Assembly: GCF_002374835.1 (NCBI RefSeq)
Contig: NZ_NWVD01000001.1
Span: 124,001 to 188,000 of the forward strand
Source of the DNA: Sphingomonas ginsenosidimutans
Lineage (GTDB): Bacteria; Pseudomonadota; Alphaproteobacteria; Sphingomonadales; Sphingomonadaceae
Length of the DNA: 64,000 nt
Direction: 5' to 3'
The notes below the pieces were generated by a model, which ran no database searches, was not told the origin of the DNA, and was given only the letters and a program-made list of their open reading frames with translations. This document shows, piece after piece, positions 25,257 to 32,967 of the stretch. The translations under genes and the position numbers were made by a program. Every line of letters starts with the position of its first letter. Position 1 is the first letter of the stretch.

Positions 25257-25960
25257 GCGGGGCGACGGAGGGCGCGCGCGTCGCGCTGGTCACTGGCGCC
25301 GCGGGCGGGATCGGCGGCGCGGTGGTGCGCGGCCTGCGCGCCGACGGGCTGACGGTGGTGGCCGCGGACCATGTCGCGATTGCGGACGATCCCGACAGCT
25401 TGGCCGCCGACCTCGCCGATCCGGCCGCGCCGGCGCAGCTGGTCGCCGCGACGGTGGCGCGGTTCGGTCGGCTCGACGTGCTGGTCAATGTCGCGGGGGT
25501 GATGATCTTCAAGCCGATCGCGGCGCATGACGCGGCCGACTGGCAACGGGTGCTGGCGGTCAATCTGGTGGCGCCCGCGCTGCTGACCGCGGCGGCATGG
25601 CCGGTGCTGCGCGCGGGTGCGTCGATCATCCATATCGCGTCGGTCCATGCGCGACGCACCTCGCCCGACGTCGCGTCCTATGCCGCGTCCAAGGCCGCGC
25701 TGGTCAGCCTGACGCGCACGACCGCGATCGAGGGACGCGAACGCGGCATCCGCTGCAACGCGGTGCTGCCGGGCGCGATCGACACCGCGATGCTGCGCGA
25801 CAGCCCGAACATCCGGTCGGGCAAGGAGAAGATCGATCCCGCCGACATCGGCCAGCCGGACGATATCGCGGCGGTGGTGCGCTTCCTTGCCTCCGACGCG
25901 GCGCGGTTCGTCACCGGCGAGGATATTGTCGCGGACGGCGGGCGGATGGGCGCGCTCTAA
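25250..25960 (+). CDS. SDR-family NAD(P)-dependent sugar dehydrogenase (candidate D-galactose 1-dehydrogenase)
   Basis: 236 residues, classical short-chain dehydrogenase. The cofactor loop TGAAGGIGGAV starts at residue 15; the catalytic triad is Ser131, Tyr144 and Lys148 (YAASK); the structural NVAG motif is present. In this operon, between galactonate dehydratase and a convergent galactose mutarotase, oxidation of galactose to galactonolactone is the step that would otherwise be missing. The ATG at 25250 overlaps dgoD by 7 bases; GTG 25253 is an alternative. The specific substrate is inferred from context. Confidence 0.85.
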   Translation: MVSGATEGARVALVTGAAGGIGGAVVRGLRADGLTVVAADHVAIADDPDSLAADLADPAAPAQLVAATVARFGRLDVLVNVAGVMIFKPIAAHDAADWQRVLAVNLVAPALLTAAAWPVLRAGASIIHIASVHARRTSPDVASYAASKAALVSLTRTTAIEGRERGIRCNAVLPGAIDTAMLRDSPNIRSGKEKIDPADIGQPDDIAAVVRFLASDAARFVTGEDIVADGGRMGAL

Positions 25961-26973
25961 GCGGTATCGAAGCGCAGCAGCGTTTCGGACCGATACAGGT
26001 CGCCCGGATCGAGGCGGGTTGAGGGAAAATGCGCGTGGTGCAGCGCGTCCGGCCACCCTTGCGTTTCCAAACACAGCGCCGCGTGCGGGCGATAGCCGTC
26101 GCATAGCGCGTTGCCGGTATAGAGCTGGATGCCCGGCTGGTCGGTCGACAGCCACATCCGCCGCCCGCTGTACGGATCGACCAGCAGCGCGTCGCGCGGC
26201 GGCGACAGGCAGAAATTGTGGTTGTAGCCGTGCTGCGCGACGATCGCTGGGTCGTCGCCGTCCAGCCCGTCGCCGACGCGGCGCAGCGTGCGGAAATCAA
26301 ACGGCGTACCCTGGACCGGGGCGAGCGTGCCGAGCGGTATCCCCGCCGCATCGATCGGTAGCACGGCATCGGCGGCGATGCGCAGCCGATGATCGTGGAT
26401 CGTCGCACCCGCCATGCCCGACAGGTTGAAATAGAGGTGCGACACCAGGTTCACGTGCGTCGCGCGTGTGGTGCGTGCGGTGTAGCGGATCGACAGCGTC
26501 CGGGCGTCTTCCAGCGTGAAGGTCGCGGTGGCGGTCAAGGCGCCGGGATAGCCCTGATCGCCGTCGGGGCTGACGTGCGACAGCGTGGCCTGCCGCGCGT
26601 CGGCCCCGTCGATCCGCCAGATCGCGCGGTCGAAGCCGTGCGGCCCGCCGTGCAGCTGGTGGCGCCCCTCGTTCGCGGCGAGCGCGATCGTGGCGCCGTC
26701 CAGTGGCATCGTGCTGCCCGCGACGCGATTGGCGACGCGCCCGCAGGTCGCGTTCATATAGGCATAGGGGCCGGGTCCGCCGCCGGCCGGATGCGCGGCG
26801 GGGGTATCCGGGCCGACCAGCACATTGGCGACGACGCCATGCCGATCGGGGGCGGACAGCGACAGGATGGTGGCGCCCAGATCGGTGATCCGCACCCGCA
26901 ACGCGCCGTGCGACAGCGCCAGGACATGCGCGACGCGGCCATCGGGCAGCTGCTGGGGAAGGGGGGCGGTCAT
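25957..26973 (-). CDS. galM: Aldose 1-epimerase (galactose mutarotase)
   Basis: 338 residues. GalM landmarks: substrate-binding NEGRHQLHGGPHGFD (His108), catalytic His179 in VSHLYFNLSG, and the C-terminal catalytic Glu in CLETQGWPDA. It interconverts alpha- and beta-galactose, useful because alpha-galactosidase and galactose dehydrogenase may prefer different anomers. No signal peptide, so cytoplasmic. Its stop overlaps that of the convergent SDR gene. It lies downstream of the TonB receptor on the same strand, with a strong hairpin between them. Confidence 0.93.
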   Translation of the reverse strand: MTAPLPQQLPDGRVAHVLALSHGALRVRITDLGATILSLSAPDRHGVVANVLVGPDTPAAHPAGGGPGPYAYMNATCGRVANRVAGSTMPLDGATIALAANEGRHQLHGGPHGFDRAIWRIDGADARQATLSHVSPDGDQGYPGALTATATFTLEDARTLSIRYTARTTRATHVNLVSHLYFNLSGMAGATIHDHRLRIAADAVLPIDAAGIPLGTLAPVQGTPFDFRTLRRVGDGLDGDDPAIVAQHGYNHNFCLSPPRDALLVDPYSGRRMWLSTDQPGIQLYTGNALCDGYRPHAALCLETQGWPDALHHAHFPSTRLDPGDLYRSETLLRFDTA

Positions 26974-26995
26974 GCGTGCATCGTGCCAGCATGCG

Positions 26996-27033
26996 CCGGC
27001 CGCCGCGATACCACATGGCATCGCGACGGCCGG
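26996..27033 (-). terminator. Long stem-loop between the TonB receptor and galM
   Basis: A 14-base arm (26996-27009) pairs with 27020-27033 with one mismatch, around a 10-base loop. It starts 9 bases after the receptor stop and there is no T-run after it on the minus strand. It could attenuate read-through, or stabilise the receptor mRNA, so that galM is made at a lower level. Confidence 0.45.
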
Positions 27034-27042
27034 TCGCGTGGG

Positions 27043-29850
27043 TCAGAAGCTGGCGCGCAGTCCCAGCGAGATACGCCGTCCCTGATCCGACACGGTGATG
27101 AGCCGTTCCTCGAACCGCGAATAGCTGCGGAACTTGGCGTTGGTGAGGTTCAGCACTTCGAAGAAGGCGGAGACATTGCTGTTGATCCGCGCCGATCCGC
27201 TCAGGTCGATCTGGTCGTAGCCGAAGATGTTCTCCGGCTGGCTTTGCGGGCCGAACGTCTGGCGCAGGAACGGCGCGCGCCAGTTGTACGCGCCGCGCAG
27301 CTGGAACCCGTCCTTTTCGTAGAACAGCACCACGTTGGCGGTGTCGGACAGCCCCTCGACATTGAACGACTGGTTGCTGAGCGACGGGTCGAAGCGGATC
27401 GAACTTTTCACCATCGTATAGTTGGCGCTGGCACCGAAGCCGTCGAGCGGCGCGGGCAGGAAGTCGAAGGTGGTCTGGATCGCCGCCTCAAGCCCGTACA
27501 CGTCGCCCTTCTGCGCGTTGTATGGACGGTTGGCGAGGAAGGTCAGCCCGAAATATTCCTCCGGCTGCTGCCCGGAGATGATGAAATTCTCCAGCTTCTT
27601 GTAGAAGCCCGCGAGGCTCGCGTAGCTCGTCCGGCTGAAATAATAGTCGAGCGAGGCGTCGGCGTTCCACGCCAGGAACGGCTTCAGGAACGGGTTGCCG
27701 CCGCTGACCGTGTTCGAGGCGGGCGGGCGGAACACGAAGTCCTGCGACAGCCCCAGCCGGCTGAGCGTCGGCCGCGTCAGCGTGCGCGACCCGGCGAGGC
27801 GCGCCGTCAGTTGATCGGTGATGTCGAGCCGGAAGTTCAGCGTGGGCAGGATGTAGGTATATTTGTTGCGCGCATCGACCGGCACCGTCGGGCTGTACAC
27901 CGGCACTGCGGCGGTGGGATCGGCGGGGTTCTGGATGATGTTGAGCAAGGTCACCGAATAGCCGGTGGCATAGACGTCGGTATGGACCAGCCGCGCACCG
28001 GCCATCGCGGTCCAGCGGCTGCTGCCGAAATCGCCCTTGAAGCTGGCCTGCAGGTAACCGGAGAAGGTGTTTTCGCGCACCGTGCCCGAGCCGCGATCGC
28101 GATCGATCGGGTCGAGGCTGTTGTTGTTGCCGCGATAGACCGCCAGGAAACGGTTGCGCGCGTCGACGTCCGAAATCTGCGACACCGCCGCGTCCGACCC
28201 GTAATAGCGGACCAGCGCGTCGCGGTCATAGGTCAGCCAGGTCAGGTTGCGGCCCTGCACGTTGGCGGTGAAATCGGTGAACAGCGATCCGGGCGCCAGC
28301 GCCTGATAGCCGCAATAGAAACAGCCCAGCGGCTCAGGCGATTCGCGCACCACCGTGGTCTTCTTGCGGTTGGTGAACAGCAGGCCGCCCTGCAGCTTGT
28401 CGAGGACGGTGCCGATGTCCCAGGTGGCGTCGACCGATGCCTGGTTCACGGTATCGCGGTTGCGCCCGCCGCGTTCCGAGCAGCAGTGCAGCCGCGGCGC
28501 CGACTTGTCGTTGGTGGCCAGCGTGTTGGTGATCGACGGCAGCCCGTCCGGCCCGGCGAGCGTGAAGGTGGGCGTCACGCCGATCTGGCGCGTGCCGACG
28601 ACGTAGAACAGCTGGTCGGAATCGTTGCGGGTATTGGAATGCGCCGCATCGAAGACCAGGGTCAGCGCCTCCGCGGGTTTCCACTCGGCATTGATGCCGA
28701 GTTGATAGGTGCGCGCGTTCTGCGGGTTGGTGGCCAGGATATTGTCCGACGCCAGCCCCGCCGTGGCGGTCGCGGGCAGCACCGTGAAGCTGGTCACGGT
28801 GCGGTTGTCGTTGAACGTGGCCGAGGTGATCCGGTCGGGATCGGTGTAATAGCCCAGCTGGTTCGTGACGCTGGCGGTCTTCTGCTGGGTATAGAGCGCG
28901 TCGAACGCGAATTTCAGCGTGTCCGATGCGACATAGTCGACCGCGAAGGTGCCGCCGATCCGCTCACGATCGTTACGGGTCGAGGTGAAGTTGACCGTCC
29001 GCGGCAGCGCGACGCCCTGCGCGCGCGATCCGTCCGCCTGGACCGGGCGGGTGTCCTTCACGCCATCGTTGTTGGTGTCGATATTCTGGTTGGTGATCCA
29101 GCCGTCGGTCGACACGTTCGACAGCCGCGAGATGCGCTTGTCGTAGATGAAGCTGGCCAGCACGCCGAAGGTGCGATCCTCGTTCGAGGCGCTGATGACG
29201 CCCGATACGACCGGGGTGATGCGATCGGAGGTATTGTCGTGGCGGCCGGCGACGCTGCCCGCCATGTGGAAGCCGGCGCGATCGGTCGGGCGCGCGGTAC
29301 GCAGGATCACGGTCGATCCGATGCCGCCTTCCTGAAGCCGCGCCTCGGACGATTTGTAGACTTCCGCGCCGGTGATGAGTTCCGACGACAGGATGTCGAA
29401 GGAGAAGGAGCGGCCGCCGCCTTCCGTCGACAGCAGCCGGCCGTTGAGCAGCACGGTGTTGAATTCCGGTCCCAGTCCGCGGACGGTGATGCCGCGCCCT
29501 TCGCCGTTGACGCGATCCACCGACACGCCGGTGATGCGCTGCAGCGATTCGGCGATGTTGGCGTCGGGGAACTCGCCGATGTCCTTGGCGGAGATCGCAT
29601 CGACGATGCCGACGGTGTCGCGCTTCAGTTCCAGCGCGCTGGCCAGGCTGGCGCGGATGCCGGTGACGACGATGTCGTCGCCCGCCGCAAGGCCGGCGGT
29701 GGGGCCGGCCGTATCGACCTGCGCACCGGCGGGACCGGCCGCGCCGGGTTCGCTCTGGGCGAGGGCCGGCGTGGCGCACAGCGCCAGTGCCGTTCCCGAC
29801 AGCAGCGCCGCCGCCGCCAGCCGTTGCGTGTGATTCCGAATCTGCGCCAT
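27043..29850 (-). CDS. TonB-dependent outer-membrane receptor, probable alpha-galactoside uptake
   Basis: 935 residues with a signal peptide ending ALAQS near residue 33. The plug domain begins DIVVTGIRASLASALELKRD and continues VVDAISAKDIGEFPDANIAE-like sequence typical of alphaproteobacterial carbohydrate receptors; the C-terminus ends in an aromatic residue (LGLRASF) as required for barrel insertion. Two TATGA-type operator motifs lie in its 128-base upstream gap, and the alpha-galactosidase gene precedes it on the same strand. Substrate is inferred from these neighbours. Confidence 0.88.
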   Translation of the reverse strand: MAQIRNHTQRLAAAALLSGTALALCATPALAQSEPGAAGPAGAQVDTAGPTAGLAAGDDIVVTGIRASLASALELKRDTVGIVDAISAKDIGEFPDANIAESLQRITGVSVDRVNGEGRGITVRGLGPEFNTVLLNGRLLSTEGGGRSFSFDILSSELITGAEVYKSSEARLQEGGIGSTVILRTARPTDRAGFHMAGSVAGRHDNTSDRITPVVSGVISASNEDRTFGVLASFIYDKRISRLSNVSTDGWITNQNIDTNNDGVKDTRPVQADGSRAQGVALPRTVNFTSTRNDRERIGGTFAVDYVASDTLKFAFDALYTQQKTASVTNQLGYYTDPDRITSATFNDNRTVTSFTVLPATATAGLASDNILATNPQNARTYQLGINAEWKPAEALTLVFDAAHSNTRNDSDQLFYVVGTRQIGVTPTFTLAGPDGLPSITNTLATNDKSAPRLHCCSERGGRNRDTVNQASVDATWDIGTVLDKLQGGLLFTNRKKTTVVRESPEPLGCFYCGYQALAPGSLFTDFTANVQGRNLTWLTYDRDALVRYYGSDAAVSQISDVDARNRFLAVYRGNNNSLDPIDRDRGSGTVRENTFSGYLQASFKGDFGSSRWTAMAGARLVHTDVYATGYSVTLLNIIQNPADPTAAVPVYSPTVPVDARNKYTYILPTLNFRLDITDQLTARLAGSRTLTRPTLSRLGLSQDFVFRPPASNTVSGGNPFLKPFLAWNADASLDYYFSRTSYASLAGFYKKLENFIISGQQPEEYFGLTFLANRPYNAQKGDVYGLEAAIQTTFDFLPAPLDGFGASANYTMVKSSIRFDPSLSNQSFNVEGLSDTANVVLFYEKDGFQLRGAYNWRAPFLRQTFGPQSQPENIFGYDQIDLSGSARINSNVSAFFEVLNLTNAKFRSYSRFEERLITVSDQGRRISLGLRASF

Positions 29851-29876
29851 AACTGCCTCCCCTGTTTGTTGGAGAC

Positions 29877-29893
29877 AATAAATATGACTTTAG
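29877..29893. promoter_or_regulatory. Candidate GntR operator 1 before the TonB receptor
   Basis: AATAAATATGACTTTAG, 27 bases upstream of the receptor start. It matches the cluster-wide TATGA pattern and pairs with a second copy about 85 bases further upstream. Confidence 0.5.
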
Positions 29894-29961
29894 TGGCGTT
29901 GTCGAGACAAAATGTTCGCGGCGAAGCCGTAAAACGGGCCGGTCTGTGTGATTTTCACCAC

Positions 29962-29979
29962 ATAAACGTATGATAATAT
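29962..29979. promoter_or_regulatory. Candidate GntR operator 2 before the TonB receptor
   Basis: ATAAACGTATGATAATAT, abutting the alpha-galactosidase stop codon. Together with 29877-29893 it would allow cooperative or looping control of the receptor-galM transcript. Confidence 0.45.
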
Positions 29980-32198
29980 CACCGTCGCTCGCCTCTGCTG
30001 GTGCGCGACAGGATGAAACCCATGCCTTGGAAGTCGCCGCGGAGCGTCACGTCGACGCCGTGATTCATCCAATAGGCGCCGGTCGCGCTGGCGGGGATGG
30101 TGGCGGGCAGGGGGGTGCCCTCCATCGTCTCGATCCGGTAGGTCGCCTCCGCGTCCAGCCCGGCGAGGTTGATCGTCGGCATCACGTCCAGCTTGTGCGT
30201 CGATCCCACCAGCGTGAACAGCGCCGCCTGCGACCGGTCGGCGGCGACGTACAGGTTGGTCCAGCGCGGATCGGCGCGGCTTTCGCGGTTAAGCCGGTAC
30301 AGCGATCCGCGCTGCACCGTCTCGCGGATGCGCTTGTACGCGGCGACGTAATAGCGCGCGGTCTCCACCTCCGCCGGGGTCCATTTGTTGAGGTTGGTGC
30401 CGATCCCCAGCCCGCCCTGCATCGCCGACAGGAAACGGAACGGCAGCGTCGTCTGGCGCTGGTTCACCCAATTGGGGCTGTCGGTGACCCATGCCATCAT
30501 CGTGGCGGGGGCATAGGCCTGCGTATAGCCGTCCTGGATCAACAGTCGGTCATAGGGATCGGTGTTGTCGGACGGCCACATCTGGTCGGTGCGCGCCATG
30601 ATGCCCAGGTCGACCCGCCCGCCGCCGCCGGAACAGCTTTCGATCTCCACCCGCGGATGCCGGCGCCGCAGCTCATCGATGATCCAGTAGAGATTGCGGA
30701 CATAGGCGACGTAGATCGTCTGCTGTTCCGCGACGTCCGCGTCGGGCCAGCCGGGTTCGGACCAGTTGCGGTTATAGTCCCACTTCAGGAACGCGATGTC
30801 GTTCTGCGTGAGCAGGTCGTCCAGCACCTTGAGCACATGGTCGCGCACGTCGGTGCGCGCCAGGTTCAGCACCAGCTGGTTGCGCCCCTCCGTCCGCGGG
30901 CGGCCCTTGAACTGCATCGCCCAGTCGGGATGCGCGCGGAACAGGTCGCTGTCGGGATTGATCATCTCCGGTTCGACCCACAGGCCGAAGTCCATGCCGA
31001 GCGAGCGGACCTTCTGGATCAGCGGACCCAGCCCGCGCGGGAACTTGGCCGGGTTGACGGTCCAGTCGCCCAGCCCCGCCTTGTCGTTGTTGCGCGCGCC
31101 GAACCAGCCGTCGTCCATCACGAACCGTTCGACACCCAACGCCGCGGCGCGCTCGGCCAGCGCCATCTGCCCGGCCTCGTTCACGTCAAAATAGGTCGCT
31201 TCCCAGCTGTTATACAGCACCTTGCGCAGCGCCGGCCGGTCGCCGTCGCCGTGCGGCAGGATATGGTCGCGCTGAAACCGGTGGAACAGCCGGCTGGCGC
31301 CGCCCTTCCCCTCATCCGAATAGCCGACGTACATGACGGGCGTATCGAGCTGCGCGCCGGGGCGCAGGCGATAGGCGAAGTCGAACGGATTGTACCCGCC
31401 GGTGATGCGGATGCGCCCGGTCACGTCCTGATCGAAGGTCATCCGCCACGATCCGCTCCACGCCAGCGCGCCGATCCAGGCCGGGCCGTGATCCTCGGTG
31501 GTGGCATCGCGCGACACCATGAACCACGGGTTGTTCTGGCTGCCGGTCGAGCCGCGGCGGCTTTCGAGGACGGTCGACCCGGCGACCAGCGGGCGGTGCT
31601 GGAGCGTCCATTCCGCCGCCCAGCGCCCGGTCGAATAATGCAGCTGATAGTCATAGGCGACCGGCAGCGTCAGCCCGGCCCCCGCCGCCTGATCGATGCG
31701 TACATCGTCGGCCCCGCGATTCTCGATCCGCGCCGAGCGCGCCAGCACGCCGGTGCCGCGATCGATCGTGTAGGTCAGCGTGACGAACACCGGCCGGTCG
31801 AGATCCGACAGCGTCACGCGGATCGTATCGCCGTCGATCTGGTGGCTGCGATAATGCAGGACGAGGTCGCGGTTGCCGTCCGGCCAGGTGATCTTCAGCG
31901 CGGGCTCGGCATACAGCCCGCCGCCCTGGCCGGCATATTCCTGCGGCACGACATTGGCGGCGACGTCGAATCCGCTCAGCCCCGACAGTTCGGGCGCGGC
32001 GAGGGGCGCGCGGTCGGGCAGGCGGCGGCCCCAATAGACCGACTGCAGGATCCCTTCCGCATTCACCTTGAACGCATAGGTCACCTCACCGCCGTCGAGG
32101 CGGAACATCTGCCTCGTCGCATCGAAGCTCGCCTGCGCCCAGGCGATGCTCGGCCACATTACAGCGACCAGCCCCGTCACCCACCGATTGATCCGCAT
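29979..32198 (-). CDS. GH36 alpha-galactosidase, exported
   Basis: 739 residues with a signal peptide (residues 1-22, ending SIAWAQ), so periplasmic or outer-membrane-associated. The GH36 catalytic nucleophile is the Asp of FLKWDYNR, the acid/base lies in QMWPSDNTDPYDR, and VMDDGWFGARNNDKAGLGDW binds substrate. Domains follow family order: N-terminal beta-sandwich, (beta/alpha)8 barrel from about residue 330, C-terminal beta domain. It would release galactose from raffinose-type oligosaccharides or galactomannan side chains for the importer encoded nearby. Confidence 0.93.
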   Translation of the reverse strand: MRINRWVTGLVAVMWPSIAWAQASFDATRQMFRLDGGEVTYAFKVNAEGILQSVYWGRRLPDRAPLAAPELSGLSGFDVAANVVPQEYAGQGGGLYAEPALKITWPDGNRDLVLHYRSHQIDGDTIRVTLSDLDRPVFVTLTYTIDRGTGVLARSARIENRGADDVRIDQAAGAGLTLPVAYDYQLHYSTGRWAAEWTLQHRPLVAGSTVLESRRGSTGSQNNPWFMVSRDATTEDHGPAWIGALAWSGSWRMTFDQDVTGRIRITGGYNPFDFAYRLRPGAQLDTPVMYVGYSDEGKGGASRLFHRFQRDHILPHGDGDRPALRKVLYNSWEATYFDVNEAGQMALAERAAALGVERFVMDDGWFGARNNDKAGLGDWTVNPAKFPRGLGPLIQKVRSLGMDFGLWVEPEMINPDSDLFRAHPDWAMQFKGRPRTEGRNQLVLNLARTDVRDHVLKVLDDLLTQNDIAFLKWDYNRNWSEPGWPDADVAEQQTIYVAYVRNLYWIIDELRRRHPRVEIESCSGGGGRVDLGIMARTDQMWPSDNTDPYDRLLIQDGYTQAYAPATMMAWVTDSPNWVNQRQTTLPFRFLSAMQGGLGIGTNLNKWTPAEVETARYYVAAYKRIRETVQRGSLYRLNRESRADPRWTNLYVAADRSQAALFTLVGSTHKLDVMPTINLAGLDAEATYRIETMEGTPLPATIPASATGAYWMNHGVDVTLRGDFQGMGFILSRTSRGERR

Positions 32199-32234
32199 TT
32201 CGACCCCGTCACGCCATTGTCAACGATCCGCAGG

Positions 32235-32250
32235 ATAAATCATATATATT
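32235..32250. promoter_or_regulatory. Candidate GntR operator before the alpha-galactosidase
   Basis: ATAAATCATATATATT (reverse complement AATATATATGATTTAT carries the TATGA core), 37 bases upstream of the alpha-galactosidase start. It marks the right border of the galactoside region, just before the kdpE stop. Confidence 0.45.
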
Positions 32251-32274
32251 CGCGGATGGGAAGGGTCGCCGTGG

Positions 32275-32967
32275 TCACCCGTCGCCGCGCAGGCGGTAGC
32301 CGACGCCCAGTTCGTTGGCGATCACGCTGCCGACCGGGTCGGGGGCTTCCAGCTTCTGGCGCAGGTTGCGGATGACGATGCGCAGATATTCGATCCGCGC
32401 ATCCTCGTCCCCGCCCCAGCACGACGCCAGCAGCCGGTCGTGGGTGACGATCCGGCCGATGTGGCGGGTCAGCAACGCCAGCACGTCATGTTCCTTGCGC
32501 GTCAGGTGCACCTCTGTGCCGCCGCGCGTCACGATCCGCCGGTCGAGATCGATCGCCAGATCGCCGCGCACCACGACCTTGCCCGCCGCCGCCTCCGCCG
32601 CCGGGCCGCGATGGCGCAGCGCGACGCGCAGGCGGGCGAGCAGCTCCTCGGTATCGAACGGCTTGGTGACGTAATCCTCCGCCCCCAGATCGAGCGCGGT
32701 GACCTTTTCCTCCACCGCCTCGCGCGCGGAAACGACCAGGATAACCGCGTCGCCCTGCTTGCGCAGCAGCGGGATGATGCCCAGGCCGTCGCGGTCGGGC
32801 AGGCCGAGGTCGAGCAGGATCGCATCGGGGCGCTCGGCCGCCGCCAGCCGCAGCGCGTCGCCGGCCGTGCCGGCCTCGACTACCTCATGCCCTGCGCGCA
32901 GCAGCGTGTTGCGCAGCAGGCGGCGGATCGCGGCTTCGTCATCGACGACAAGGATCCTGGCAGGCAT
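32275..32967 (-). CDS. kdpE: KdpE response regulator
   Basis: 230 residues. Receiver domain with phospho-acceptor Asp53 (DAILLDLGLPD), acidic DDE at 9-11 and conserved Lys in YVTKPF; OmpR-type winged helix at the C-terminus (HLTRKEHDVLALLTRH and RIEYLRIVIRNLRQKL). Its start overlaps the kdpD stop by one base (TGATG). It activates kdp transcription when phosphorylated by KdpD. Confidence 0.94.
   Translation of the reverse strand: MPARILVVDDEAAIRRLLRNTLLRAGHEVVEAGTAGDALRLAAAERPDAILLDLGLPDRDGLGIIPLLRKQGDAVILVVSAREAVEEKVTALDLGAEDYVTKPFDTEELLARLRVALRHRGPAAEAAAGKVVVRGDLAIDLDRRIVTRGGTEVHLTRKEHDVLALLTRHIGRIVTHDRLLASCWGGDEDARIEYLRIVIRNLRQKLEAPDPVGSVIANELGVGYRLRGDG

Noticed and set aside
26974..27021. 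Longer start for galM at 27021
   Set aside because: It would place the start codon in the strong hairpin, and the added residues do not resemble the GalM N-terminus.
26389..29973. A plus-strand open frame of about 1190 codons opposite the TonB receptor and part of galM
   Set aside because: It is a by-product of GC-rich codon use on the other strand: Arg/Gly/Asp/His-rich translation, no recognisable domain, and full overlap with a clear receptor.
29970..32375. A plus-strand open frame of about 800 codons opposite the alpha-galactosidase
   Set aside because: Antisense shadow of a GH36 gene with all active-site motifs; no homology signal.
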